A stretch of DNA of 7,376 nt from Bacteroidota bacterium (GCA_022708385.1 JAKIYU010000130.1:1-7376); one strand, 5' to 3'. Positions 1 through 5,872 are shown, counted from the first letter of the stretch. Notes: generated by a model not told the origin, from the letters alone. Program-made: numbers and translations.

Positions 1-81
1 GGCTACCCGTTCGAGAATGGCTGCTGTTTGCTCTTTCAGGTATTTTTCGTTATCGAAACCTGTTTTATTTGATGTGTTCAT
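1..81 (-). CDS. UPF0371/DUF1846-family protein, N-terminal fragment (runs off left edge)
   Basis: Reading the minus strand from an ATG at 81-79 gives 27 uninterrupted codons to the window edge. The peptide has the pattern GFDNEKYLKEQ followed by ILERV, which matches my memory of the conserved start of the UPF0371/DUF1846 family (typically GFDNEKYL..Q...I.ERI, then a KLYLEFGGK segment that would lie outside the window). Proteins of this family are about 500 residues long and cytosolic; their biochemical role is not well established. Only about 5% of the gene is visible, so the call rests on the N-terminal signature alone. The 20 bases before the ATG are T-rich on the coding strand, with no Shine-Dalgarno site. 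A near-consensus -7 box, GAAATTTG (one mismatch to TAnnTTTG), lies at 112-105. The terminator at 170-205 separates this gene from the one upstream. Confidence 0.7.
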   Translation of the reverse strand, partial: MNTSNKTGFDNEKYLKEQTAAILERVA

Positions 82-169
82 AAAGAAAAAAAAGTCAATA
101 TTAACAAATTTCACTCTATGTAATGAAGAAATTTTAAAAGAATTGTAAAAAATCAGGTGTGCATGTTGC

Positions 170-205
170 AAAAAAAATATCCCCGGAGAGGATGAAACGG
201 GGATA
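170..205 (-). terminator. Intrinsic terminator of the barrel-like protein gene
   Basis: On the minus strand an 8-bp perfect stem, TATCCCCG/CGGGGATA (205-198 with 185-178), encloses a 12-base loop and is followed directly by eight T residues (177-170). This is a textbook rho-independent terminator. It lies 43 bases after the stop codon of the 248-1624 gene. A second, weaker inverted repeat (AGCTGC/GCAGCT, 214-219 with 229-234) sits between the stop codon and the terminator. There is no T-run on the plus-strand side, so it appears to work in one direction only. Confidence 0.85.
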
Positions 206-247
206 ATTGAAATAGCTGCGGGCATTTTGCAGCTGACATTTTCAATA

Positions 248-1624
248 TTATCGTGTATCGAACATCGGTTTAGTCAGTTCTTTTTTGCCAATGCTGTATT
301 TGAAGGCAATGTAACCGTCAACGGCCTTGAAATCGCTGAGAGGCAGGAGCCAGCCGGATTTTTCGACACCAAAAGAAATACCGAAAATACGTAAATGCAA
401 GCCCATGCGCAGCATACGCCAGTCGTACAGCGAAACAGGTGCCGATACTTCTAAGCGGCGGCGTTCATAACGCGGTATAAAAGCCAGTACACCGGGCCGG
501 CGCACCTGGCAGCCTGTAAAACGAAAACCCTGCACAAACTGGCTTCCCAGAAAAAATGCATCATTGATATTGTAATCGAACTGTAAGCTCAGTGCTGTGG
601 GCAGTACAAAACTCAGACTGTTGCGTTGTACCATGCCCCCGGTTGTGGTGCCCATATCGTAAATATTGCTCACAGTATTACCGTTAGCGTTAACACTTTC
701 GTCGTACGAGTTAACGTGGTATGTAATCCCGCTGCCGAAGCGGATAGCTCCCAGGTCGAGCAGGATGGCTCCGAGCCGGTAACGGTAATTGTAAAAACCT
801 GCCACACTACGCGTGGTGCTCCTGTCGCTAACGGCATAGGTTACACCCAGATCCGCTCCCAGTCCATATCCGTTTATTAAACCACGTGGTACCACAACTC
901 CGAAGTTTGCCTGTGCGTTGCTGAACGAAATGCTTTTATTGTTGGCGTAGTAATAATCGAGATTTTTGTTGCTGAAATAGCAGGCCGCGTTACCCAGCAG
1001 GAGCTTTCCTGTTATACCTGCGGCAAAGTACTTTCCGTTTTCCTGCACCAGACGCCTGCTGTAGGTGGCGCTGAGTTCTTCCCACGAAGCCAGGGCAAAA
1101 TGAAACCTGTCAGCATGTTGTGGTGTGTTTATAGGGTGAGAAACTTCACGCCCTGCAAAAATCCCTTCATTCATTAAGTGGACAATATCCTGCGGGATGT
1201 TCACCGCATCGGCTTCGAGCCGCCAGCTAATGCCAAATGCAAAGGCATTTTTACCGTTGGCATACATTACGGCAGGCAGGTGCATCTGTTCGCGTGTAAA
1301 AAGGTAAGGGCTTTTGCCGTTCAGCGGGTACAGCTTGTAAGCCCCCTTGTCGGCAAAACCATTGCGGAAGGGGTTGATGGGGTTGTACTGCTTTTTGGGA
1401 ATGTAATAATAGTTGTTGTGCATGTGTCCGCCAAATGTAAACAGGTTGATGTCGAGTTTCATTTTGGTATTGGCTATGGAAGAAGGGTTGAGATAAATGC
1501 CCGACAGACCGGCATAATTGCCGGTGAAGCCAATCATGTTTTGGGCTGCAACATAATTTACAGACAGCAACCTGATAAGGGAACCTGCAATTATTAACCT
1601 GAATATACAGTTTGACGTTTTCAT
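248..1624 (-). CDS. Secreted, probable outer-membrane barrel-like protein (DUF5723-like)
   Basis: The product has 458 residues. An N-terminal signal peptide is visible: a short basic/polar start, a hydrophobic core at about residues 8-26 and a probable AAQ cleavage site near residue 28. The mature protein opens with NYAGLSGIYLNPSSI (about 36-50) and then a KLDINLF strand, a pattern I associate with Bacteroidota proteins annotated DUF5723. Other Bacteroidota membrane proteins of the PorP or FadL-like kind also begin with an asparagine-proline-rich segment. The remainder is rich in alternating hydrophobic/polar stretches with Tyr, Phe and Gly (for example 203-212, 286-304, 340-360 and 405-425), as expected for a transmembrane beta barrel, and it ends in a barrel-like KYSIGKK segment plus a short tail. 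A role in the outer membrane is inferred; substrate and partners are unknown. The ATG at 1624-1622 has no recognisable Shine-Dalgarno site. No TAnnTTTG box is seen just upstream, so it may be read through from the lipoprotein gene 183 bases upstream. The stop codon is followed by a strong terminator. Confidence 0.8.
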   Translation of the reverse strand: MKTSNCIFRLIIAGSLIRLLSVNYVAAQNMIGFTGNYAGLSGIYLNPSSIANTKMKLDINLFTFGGHMHNNYYYIPKKQYNPINPFRNGFADKGAYKLYPLNGKSPYLFTREQMHLPAVMYANGKNAFAFGISWRLEADAVNIPQDIVHLMNEGIFAGREVSHPINTPQHADRFHFALASWEELSATYSRRLVQENGKYFAAGITGKLLLGNAACYFSNKNLDYYYANNKSISFSNAQANFGVVVPRGLINGYGLGADLGVTYAVSDRSTTRSVAGFYNYRYRLGAILLDLGAIRFGSGITYHVNSYDESVNANGNTVSNIYDMGTTTGGMVQRNSLSFVLPTALSLQFDYNINDAFFLGSQFVQGFRFTGCQVRRPGVLAFIPRYERRRLEVSAPVSLYDWRMLRMGLHLRIFGISFGVEKSGWLLPLSDFKAVDGYIAFKYSIGKKELTKPMFDTR

Positions 1625-1674
1625 GGCTTTTATAATTTTAATGGGCTTTTCATTTTTTGTCTATTGTGTTTTGT

Positions 1675-1700
1675 CATGGTTCGACATGCTCACCACAGAG
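1675..1700. repeat. REP-like imperfect palindrome in intergenic gap
   Basis: TGGTTCGACATGCTCACCA (1677-1695) has complementary ends TGGT/ACCA and a weakly paired centre. Read on the minus strand it contains TGAGC..GTCGAA, which resembles the element at 3381-3396 (TGAAC..AGTCGAA). I recall elements of this sort, with GTCGAA or TTCGAC cores, as dispersed intergenic repeats in Bacteroidota genomes. This is memory rather than a search result, and only two clear members are in the window. Confidence 0.4.
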
Positions 1701-1703
1701 CGG

Positions 1704-1727
1704 AATTTGCCTGTTGCACAGCAAATT
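1704..1727. repeat. Inverted repeat (possible RNA hairpin)
   Basis: AATTTGC (1704-1710) pairs with GCAAATT (1721-1727). Inside it TGT (1712-1714) pairs with ACA (1718-1720), leaving one bulged C, so a 10-bp bulged hairpin can form. Neither side carries a T-run, so it is not a typical intrinsic terminator. It lies between two tandem minus-strand genes and could be part of a composite repeat with the neighbouring palindromes, or could act on an mRNA read through this gap. Confidence 0.45.
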
Positions 1728-1759
1728 CACGTGCCAAAACATTTGCTATTTTCCTATTC

Positions 1760-1780
1760 GCCACGGGTTTCGCCCGTGGC
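1760..1780. repeat. REP-like perfect 8-bp palindrome
   Basis: GCCACGGG (1760-1767) is exactly complementary to CCCGTGGC (1773-1780), with a five-base TTTCG loop. It is far more GC-rich than its surroundings and has no T-tail on either strand, which argues for a REP-type repeat rather than a terminator. I recall very similar CCACGGGTTTC.CCCGTGG elements scattered in Bacteroidota genomes, sometimes linked to REP-associated tyrosine transposases. No such transposase gene is in the window. Confidence 0.5.
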
Positions 1781-1790
1781 TACCGACATT

Positions 1791-1807
1791 TTTTCCCTCC
1801 GGGAAAA
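1791..1807. repeat. Short hairpin touching the lipoprotein stop codon
   Basis: TTTTCCC (1791-1797) and GGGAAAA (1801-1807) pair perfectly around a three-base loop. The hairpin directly abuts the TAA stop (1810-1808, minus strand) of the lipoprotein gene. On that strand the base of the stem is followed by AAATGTCGG rather than a T-run, so it may weaken or process the transcript but does not look like an efficient terminator. Confidence 0.4.
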
Positions 1808-2632
1808 TTACGGCATTACAATATTAAACGTGTACCCGCTGCAGGTGGCTACGGCATTGTTGTCGCAGGCGCCATTGCCATAATCAAGTGTTATGACGGG
1901 TAAGCCGGTTTGTGTGATTTCTACAATTCCGCTCTGTATCCATGCGCAGCCAACGGCTACACGCAGGGGGGTTGTGATGACGAGGGTGTAGGCTGTGCCG
2001 CCGCTGGTGGTGCCACTGGCAGTACCTGTTACCATATAGACATCGTCCATGATTTCGAGCAGTGTGGCTTCGCCTTCTATCCATTCGCGCTCCTGTATGG
2101 AGTTGTAAACCGTTACCCCATCGGGCGAGTAGAGGTTGCCGTTTTCGACCTCAGCCATGAAGGTATGATTGCCGGCCATGTTGCGCCCCTTATTGGTAAT
2201 CCTTTCGAGACCGGTAATCTGGCGGCCGTTTACGAAGTAGTTGTTGAAGGTAAGTGTGCTAACAGAGCCTGAGTCGATATAGGCTTTGGTCATGTGAACG
2301 AGGATTTGGCCACTGCGTACCACACCATCGTCGCCGGGGCAACTTGTACCGAAATCAATTACCACATCCTTAGGCCAGGTACCCAGGTCGTTGGGGGTAA
2401 AAGTGACGGTGCAGCAGTTTGACAGGTATTTCAGCCCGTTTTGCCTTATGGCCAGTTCCACCTGACGGTAGGCATCGCTGAAAGCGGCTTCGGCATAGGC
2501 GTTTTCGGTTGCCACTTTCGAGGCCTGTGTGTAGGGCTGGTTTATGGGAGGTGTTACGGGATCCTTTTTGCAGGCTGCCGACATCATTAGAGCGCCGCTG
2601 ATAATGATGCCGATAATTTTTTGTGTTTTCAT
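1808..2632 (-). CDS. Secreted lipoprotein of unknown function with a repeated aspartate-Phe/Tyr-Gly motif
   Basis: The product has 274 residues. It begins with a lipoprotein signal peptide: basic start, hydrophobic segment about 6-19, and a lipobox MSAAC with the lipidated Cys at 21, followed by KKDP and a proline-rich linker, as in many Bacteroidota surface or periplasmic lipoproteins. The body is predicted mainly beta. Two similar segments stand out: VIDFGTSC followed by DDGVVRSG (about 91-108) and ITLDYGNGACDNNAV (about 247-261), suggesting an internal duplication with paired Asp-(Phe/Tyr)-Gly and Cys positions. Other cysteines are at 73, 74, 229 and 264, so disulfides are possible. I recognise this as a widespread uncharacterised Bacteroidota type but know no function. 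The ATG at 2632-2630 gives a good signal peptide. It is divergent from the SnoaL-like gene, with about 56 bases between, and is followed by a hairpin-rich gap and then the barrel-like gene on the same strand. Confidence 0.85.
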   Translation of the reverse strand: MKTQKIIGIIISGALMMSAACKKDPVTPPINQPYTQASKVATENAYAEAAFSDAYRQVELAIRQNGLKYLSNCCTVTFTPNDLGTWPKDVVIDFGTSCPGDDGVVRSGQILVHMTKAYIDSGSVSTLTFNNYFVNGRQITGLERITNKGRNMAGNHTFMAEVENGNLYSPDGVTVYNSIQEREWIEGEATLLEIMDDVYMVTGTASGTTSGGTAYTLVITTPLRVAVGCAWIQSGIVEITQTGLPVITLDYGNGACDNNAVATCSGYTFNIVMP

Positions 2633-2657
2633 GGCTCAAATTTTTTTTAGTTGTTAA

Positions 2658-2665
2658 TAAATTTG
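2658..2665 (+). promoter_or_regulatory. Candidate -7 promoter box (TAAATTTG) for the SnoaL-like gene
   Basis: TAAATTTG fits the Bacteroidota -7 consensus TAnnTTTG and is followed by TATCTTCGC, placing transcription start near 2670. No good TTTG -33 box is found at the usual 19-21 base spacing. It lies in the 56-base divergent region between the lipoprotein gene and the SnoaL-like gene. Confidence 0.35.
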
Positions 2666-2688
2666 TATCTTCGCTACATTATTAACGT

Positions 2689-3315
2689 TTGGCAAAGCAG
2701 ACATCTTATTTCCAAAAAGCCGAAGCGTCGAAAAAGCGTATTGAAGCAACCAAAACCATAACTGAAGTGTCGTTTTTACGGGTTGAAGCGGTTTTAAAAA
2801 ATGTCCTGATTATACTGATTTTTGTAAGCAGTTTCAGCCCAGGAATAGTTGATGGTCAGCCTGCCCATGCGTCTTACACCCTACAGAAACTCCTTGATAA
2901 CTTTCACCAGGCAGCTGCGCAAGCTAATTTTGAAGCTTATTTCAGTTTTTTTGCCGAAGATGCTGTTTTTATGGGCACCGATGCCACCGAGCGCTGGGAT
3001 AAGGCCGCCTTTATGAAATGGGCACGCCCTTTTTTCGACAGGGGGAAGGTCTGGCAGTTTACCGCTTTGCAACGCCATATAAGCACCGACAAGACAGGAA
3101 ATACTGCCTGGTTCGACGAACTCCTTGATACACAAATGAAAATATGCAGGGGCTCGGGAGTGCTGGTAAAGCTGGATGATGGGTGGAAAATCAGACAGTA
3201 TGTGCTGTCTATGACAATTCCAAATGAGAAATCGGATAGTATTATTAAAATTAAAACACCTCTTGAAGAGGAAATTATTGAATTTATCAAAGAGAAGAAA
3301 AGGACAGGGGAATAA
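2689..3315 (+). CDS. Secreted SnoaL/NTF2-like (DUF4440-type) domain protein, no ATG start
   Basis: The frame is open from a TAA at 2683-2685 to the TAA at 3313-3315. It contains no ATG before the conserved domain, so the start must be the TTG at 2689 (208 residues) or the GTG at 2767 (182 residues). The GTG gives the more normal signal peptide: a basic N-region, hydrophobic core VLIILIFVSSF (about 39-49 in the long numbering) and a polar end near GIVDGQ. The TTG start would leave about 38 residues in front of that core. The mature part (about 65-180) has the features of a SnoaL_3/NTF2-like cone: a helix with FEAYFSFFAEDAVFMGTDATE, then a WFDELLDT strand, CRGSGVLVK and DDGWKIRQYVLSM. This fold makes small alpha/beta cones that may be enzymes or ligand binders; the reaction is unknown here. 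A charged tail of about 25 residues follows. It converges with the exonuclease gene. Confidence 0.8.
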   Translation: MAKQTSYFQKAEASKKRIEATKTITEVSFLRVEAVLKNVLIILIFVSSFSPGIVDGQPAHASYTLQKLLDNFHQAAAQANFEAYFSFFAEDAVFMGTDATERWDKAAFMKWARPFFDRGKVWQFTALQRHISTDKTGNTAWFDELLDTQMKICRGSGVLVKLDDGWKIRQYVLSMTIPNEKSDSIIKIKTPLEEEIIEFIKEKKRTGE

Positions 3316-3317
3316 AT

Positions 3318-3350
3318 TTTCGGGGACTTCGGCTAACTTTGTCCCCGGAA
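3318..3350 (+). terminator. Possible terminator hairpin after the SnoaL-like gene
   Basis: CGGGGAC (3321-3327) pairs with GTCCCCG (3341-3347). The stem can be extended by three pairs (TTT with GAA, one G-U) and the loop is 13 bases. It starts five bases after the plus-strand stop codon. The following bases are TAAATTTGAT, so the T-tail is weak. Position between two convergent genes supports a transcription-end role, possibly in both directions. Confidence 0.45.
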
Positions 3351-3380
3351 TAAATTTGATAGATGAGTGTAATTAGGTGG

Positions 3381-3396
3381 CTGAACGTAGTCGAAG
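3381..3396. repeat. REP-like element with GTAGTCGAA core
   Basis: CTGAACGTAGTCGAAG abuts the exonuclease stop codon (3399-3397). It shares TGA(A/G)C and GTCGAA with the minus-strand reading of 1677-1695. I recall near-identical CTGAGCGTAGTCGAAG elements as abundant dispersed repeats in Bacteroidota; a genome-wide count was not possible here. Confidence 0.45.
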
Positions 3397-3876
3397 TTAC
3401 CCTCCCCTTAAATACCTCAAATACAGCTCCCCGCAAGCCCGCGCATCGCTCAGCGCATCATGATGGTTGAGAGGAATGTTGTGCATAGTGCACAGGGCTG
3501 CCAGATTTTTTTTATAGATGCGGCAGGTGTCCTTTTTAACATAATCAGGAGCCTCTATGCTATAATAGGTAAGGGTTTTCGTTAACACAGGAAAGTCGAA
3601 CGAGAGCCCATTATGTGCCACAACAATCTGTTCTCTAATATATGGTTCAATGTGTGCCCATACATTGCTAAAAACGGGTGCTTCAACTGTATGCCACGGT
3701 GTAATGCCATGAATGGCAATAAAATTCGACCAGTAATAATTGTCGGGAGGCTGTACCAAGAAGTTAATTTCTTTGACAATAACACCTGCCTCGTACCTTA
3801 CCAGTCCTACCTGGCAAATACTCCAGCCCTGAGGATTGGCGGTTTCGAAATCTATGGCGGTGAAAGTTGTGTCCAT
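3397..3876 (-). CDS. Stand-alone DEDDh 3'-5' exonuclease (DNA polymerase III epsilon-like)
   Basis: The product has 159 residues, essentially a single exonuclease domain. The catalytic set of the DEDDh class is visible: FTAIDFETA gives Asp9 and Glu11 (Exo I), VVAHNGLSFDFPVL gives Asp94 (Exo II), and HHDALSDARA gives His139 and Asp144 in the H-x-A-x-x-D arrangement (Exo III). The IHGIT segment near residues 55-59 is typical of stand-alone epsilon-like proteins, which remove nucleotides from DNA or RNA 3' ends using two metal ions. Nothing resembling a polymerase, BRCT or UvrC-like domain is attached, so it is not PolC; whether it is the replicative proofreader or a separate repair/RNA nuclease cannot be told. 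All five metal/catalytic residues are present, so it should be active. The ATG (3876-3874) starts four residues before the first strand of the fold, which suits the family. Confidence 0.9.
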   Translation of the reverse strand: MDTTFTAIDFETANPQGWSICQVGLVRYEAGVIVKEINFLVQPPDNYYWSNFIAIHGITPWHTVEAPVFSNVWAHIEPYIREQIVVAHNGLSFDFPVLTKTLTYYSIEAPDYVKKDTCRIYKKNLAALCTMHNIPLNHHDALSDARACGELYLRYLRGG

Positions 3877-3883
3877 CGTTTTA

Positions 3884-3891
3884 CAAACATA
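3884..3891 (-). promoter_or_regulatory. Candidate -7 box (TATGTTTG) very close to the exonuclease start
   Basis: On the minus strand TATGTTTG fits TAnnTTTG and ends only seven bases before the exonuclease ATG. If it is used, the transcript would be leaderless or nearly so. The region upstream is an A/T run (including the perfect palindrome TATAATATTATA at 3905-3916), with no clear -33 box, so a chance match in AT-rich DNA is possible. Confidence 0.25.
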
Positions 3892-3970
3892 AATAAAAAT
3901 TTTTTATAATATTATACTTTTTTGTTTCGACTACTCTTTTGGGTTTTCGGCTGCGTCCTTTAATTTTAAA

Positions 3971-4219
3971 TTATAGTATTTCTGCCCATACAGCGACAGC
4001 AGGACCAGTGAGTTTAATTCTATCGATGAGGTGGGTAAATTTATTTAAAGGTATTTCTTCTGACAACTTTATCTGAATGGAAAGCTCAATCATTTTGTCA
4101 CTCTCAATTGCAGACATATTAAATTCTTTATAGTTTTTCTTTTTTGAATGGACAAGCATTTCATACCTGTCGTCAATCAAGGCAATAATTGCTGTCAGGA
4201 AATGCATCATCTTAATCAT
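3971..4219 (-). CDS. Hypothetical small protein (82 residues)
   Basis: The frame opens after a stop just upstream and starts at an ATG (4219-4217), with further Met codons at residues 4 and 5. The peptide is mixed: a short hydrophobic N-terminal run (about 6-15), a basic SKKKNYKEF stretch, an amphipathic beta-like segment with IELSIQIKLSEEIPLNKF, and a C-terminus LTGPAVAVWAEIL. It looks like a small soluble alpha/beta protein rather than random translation, but I recognise no family. Support comes from the lack of a competing frame, plausible codon use, and a TAnnTTTG box 35 bases upstream. It is divergent from the glycosyltransferase gene. It could also be a degraded remnant of a longer gene. 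Confidence 0.45.
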   Translation of the reverse strand: MIKMMHFLTAIIALIDDRYEMLVHSKKKNYKEFNMSAIESDKMIELSIQIKLSEEIPLNKFTHLIDRIKLTGPAVAVWAEIL

Positions 4220-4253
4220 TAGGACAATTGTTTCAGTACATTAAAAATTGCAA

Positions 4254-4261
4254 CAAAAATA
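4254..4261 (-). promoter_or_regulatory. Candidate -7 box (TATTTTTG) for the small hypothetical gene
   Basis: On the minus strand TATTTTTG matches TAnnTTTG about 35 bases before the ATG at 4219, which is a normal leader length. A -33 box at standard spacing is not evident. The surroundings are AT-rich, so the match is only suggestive. Confidence 0.3.
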
Positions 4262-4333
4262 TGTTGTAGTAACGCCAATATGTGTCGTCATCACAAAAAC
4301 ATTCCGGAATCCCTGCTGTTTGTCAAAAATATT

Positions 4334-4341
4334 TACTTTTG
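4334..4341 (+). promoter_or_regulatory. Candidate -7 box (TACTTTTG) for the glycosyltransferase gene
   Basis: TACTTTTG fits TAnnTTTG and lies 55 bases before the ATG at 4397. A TTTG at 4319-4322 is only 11 bases upstream, too near to be a standard -33 box. A perfect 10-bp palindrome, ATTCCGGAAT (4301-4310), lies just upstream, where a regulator could bind. Confidence 0.35.
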
Positions 4342-4396
4342 GTACTACAATGTGGAGATTGGTATAAGCGCGTCTAAACGATTAAGACACACGTAA

Positions 4397-5872
4397 ATGA
4401 ATGAGATAAAAAGGACAACAAATTTTTCATTTTCGGAATTTCAATGGCTGGTATTTTATGCGCTGGTATTAATGGCTGTTAAGCTGTTGCTTTTGCCTTT
4501 TGTTCAGGCCAACAATTCAGATGGAGTGTGCAGGGTTTTTGCGTCAGTATCGGTGGCTGAAAATTTTTCAATAATTAAAACCGGTAACTGGCCTCCCTTG
4601 TTTTTTTATTTAATGGGAGCTGCTCTCAAACTGTACCACAATGCCCTTTACACACCATTGGTGGTTAATATATTGCTGAGTTCTTTCATGCTTTTCCCAT
4701 TGTACTTTTTGTTGAAAAGGATGTTCAACGCATATACCGCATTGCTTCTGTGTATCATTTTCTCTCTATCTCCTATCGTGTTCCGTTTGAGTTTATTGGC
4801 TATGGCCGAAACACCATCCCTGTTTTTCATTATAATGGGTGCAAGCGTAACGGCAAAAGGACTACTGGAAAAACACAAAGGCTACATTATGCTTGGTGGA
4901 TTGTTTGTCAGTCTGGCAGGCGGCTTCCGGTACGAAAGCTGGTTTATAGCACCTATGGCAGCCATAGTTATCGCTTCAAGGTTTTCGAAAAGGGAGGCAG
5001 TTTTTTTCTTGCTTCCTTCCATGATTTTCCCTATATATTGGTTGATGTCGAATTTTATTTACAGCGGAAACATGTTTGCCAGTTTTACATGGGCCGCAGA
5101 TGCACCCAAAACAAACAGGATCGATTCGTTCGATGCCTTTTTGCGCCGCACATGGTGGCTCCCCCTTTCTGTAGTTTTTGCCTTTGGGCCTGTGGCTTTC
5201 TGGTTCTTTATAAGGGAAATTATTCGTTTGTGGAAAAACAAAAGCAAGCATAAAACGGCTTTCAGTTTTTTAATGCTGTTTGGTGTGGTTTACTTTATTT
5301 ATGCCATTAACTGTTACAGGGGCAGCTTGTTGATGCAGCACCGTTTCACAGTTATATTATACCTGCTTTCCTTTCCCTTTCTGGGTTTTTACTTTAATGA
5401 CAGGGTTAAGAAAAACGCTTTCATAATGGCATTGGTATTTTCGGTTTTTGCCTATGTGCCTGCATTCTTTTACAGTTCAAGGGGTGCGGAGCCTATACCA
5501 CGCCTGCGCAATAAAGAAGCTGCTGTTTTGGCAGATATTATTGCGCAAAACAAAACCCCTGAATCGGGACTCATAGTAGATTTTTACGACTGGGAAAGCA
5601 CCTATTACGTGGCCTTTATGTCGGGATTGCCAAAGAGCAACATTGTAATAATAGACCAAAGCAGTTCGGACGATGTGATAAAAACTGAGATTAAAAATCT
5701 GTTAGACCGTCATCCCAAAGGGTTTATGCTCTATTATGACAAGGGCAAACTTCCTAACGAGGCATATATAAGCGGGGACACGCTGCGTTTCAATAACATA
5801 CATATAACACTAATTATCAAATCATTGTATGATAAGGAAGGGGTTGGGTTGTATGGGTATAGATGGGAGTGA
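4397..5872 (+). CDS. Integral membrane glycosyltransferase, GT-C fold (GT39/ArnT-like)
   Basis: The product has 491 residues. The first transmembrane helix (about 16-36) is followed by an extracytoplasmic loop with NNSDG, where Asp42 fits the catalytic Asp of the GT-C fold. NWPPLFFYL (about 64-72) matches the HPPLYY-like motif of GT39-type enzymes, and AMAETPSLFF (about 135-144) holds the conserved Glu after helix 4. RYESW (178-182) follows. About ten hydrophobic helices run to residue 358, ending in a soluble C-terminal domain of about 130 residues that probably faces the periplasm. Such enzymes move a sugar from a polyprenyl-phosphate carrier onto a lipid, glycan or protein; donor and acceptor cannot be read from sequence. 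No other glycan or O-antigen genes are adjacent, so it appears as an orphan. The ATG has no strong Shine-Dalgarno site, and the ATG four bases downstream is in another frame. Confidence 0.85.
   Translation: MNEIKRTTNFSFSEFQWLVFYALVLMAVKLLLLPFVQANNSDGVCRVFASVSVAENFSIIKTGNWPPLFFYLMGAALKLYHNALYTPLVVNILLSSFMLFPLYFLLKRMFNAYTALLLCIIFSLSPIVFRLSLLAMAETPSLFFIIMGASVTAKGLLEKHKGYIMLGGLFVSLAGGFRYESWFIAPMAAIVIASRFSKREAVFFLLPSMIFPIYWLMSNFIYSGNMFASFTWAADAPKTNRIDSFDAFLRRTWWLPLSVVFAFGPVAFWFFIREIIRLWKNKSKHKTAFSFLMLFGVVYFIYAINCYRGSLLMQHRFTVILYLLSFPFLGFYFNDRVKKNAFIMALVFSVFAYVPAFFYSSRGAEPIPRLRNKEAAVLADIIAQNKTPESGLIVDFYDWESTYYVAFMSGLPKSNIVIIDQSSSDDVIKTEIKNLLDRHPKGFMLYYDKGKLPNEAYISGDTLRFNNIHITLIIKSLYDKEGVGLYGYRWE

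Noticed and set aside
1623..1883. Plus-strand open frame of 86 codons starting opposite the barrel-like gene's ATG
   Set aside because: It runs through the palindrome cluster and into the antisense of the lipoprotein gene, has no conserved-looking segment, and the two minus-strand genes on either side have clear signal peptides.
3334..3358. Two TAnnTTTG matches (3334-3341 and 3351-3358) as plus-strand promoters
   Set aside because: There is no plus-strand gene for about 1 kb downstream; they lie in and after a 3'-end hairpin and are probably chance AT-rich matches.
3895..3970. A/T-rich palindromes (such as TATAATATTATA at 3905-3916) as a terminator for the small gene
   Set aside because: They lack a GC-containing stem followed by a T-run in the right orientation; simple AT richness explains them.
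4750..5253. Plus-strand open frame of 167 codons within the glycosyltransferase gene
   Set aside because: It is an out-of-frame shadow of a well-supported membrane protein; its translation has no domain pattern.
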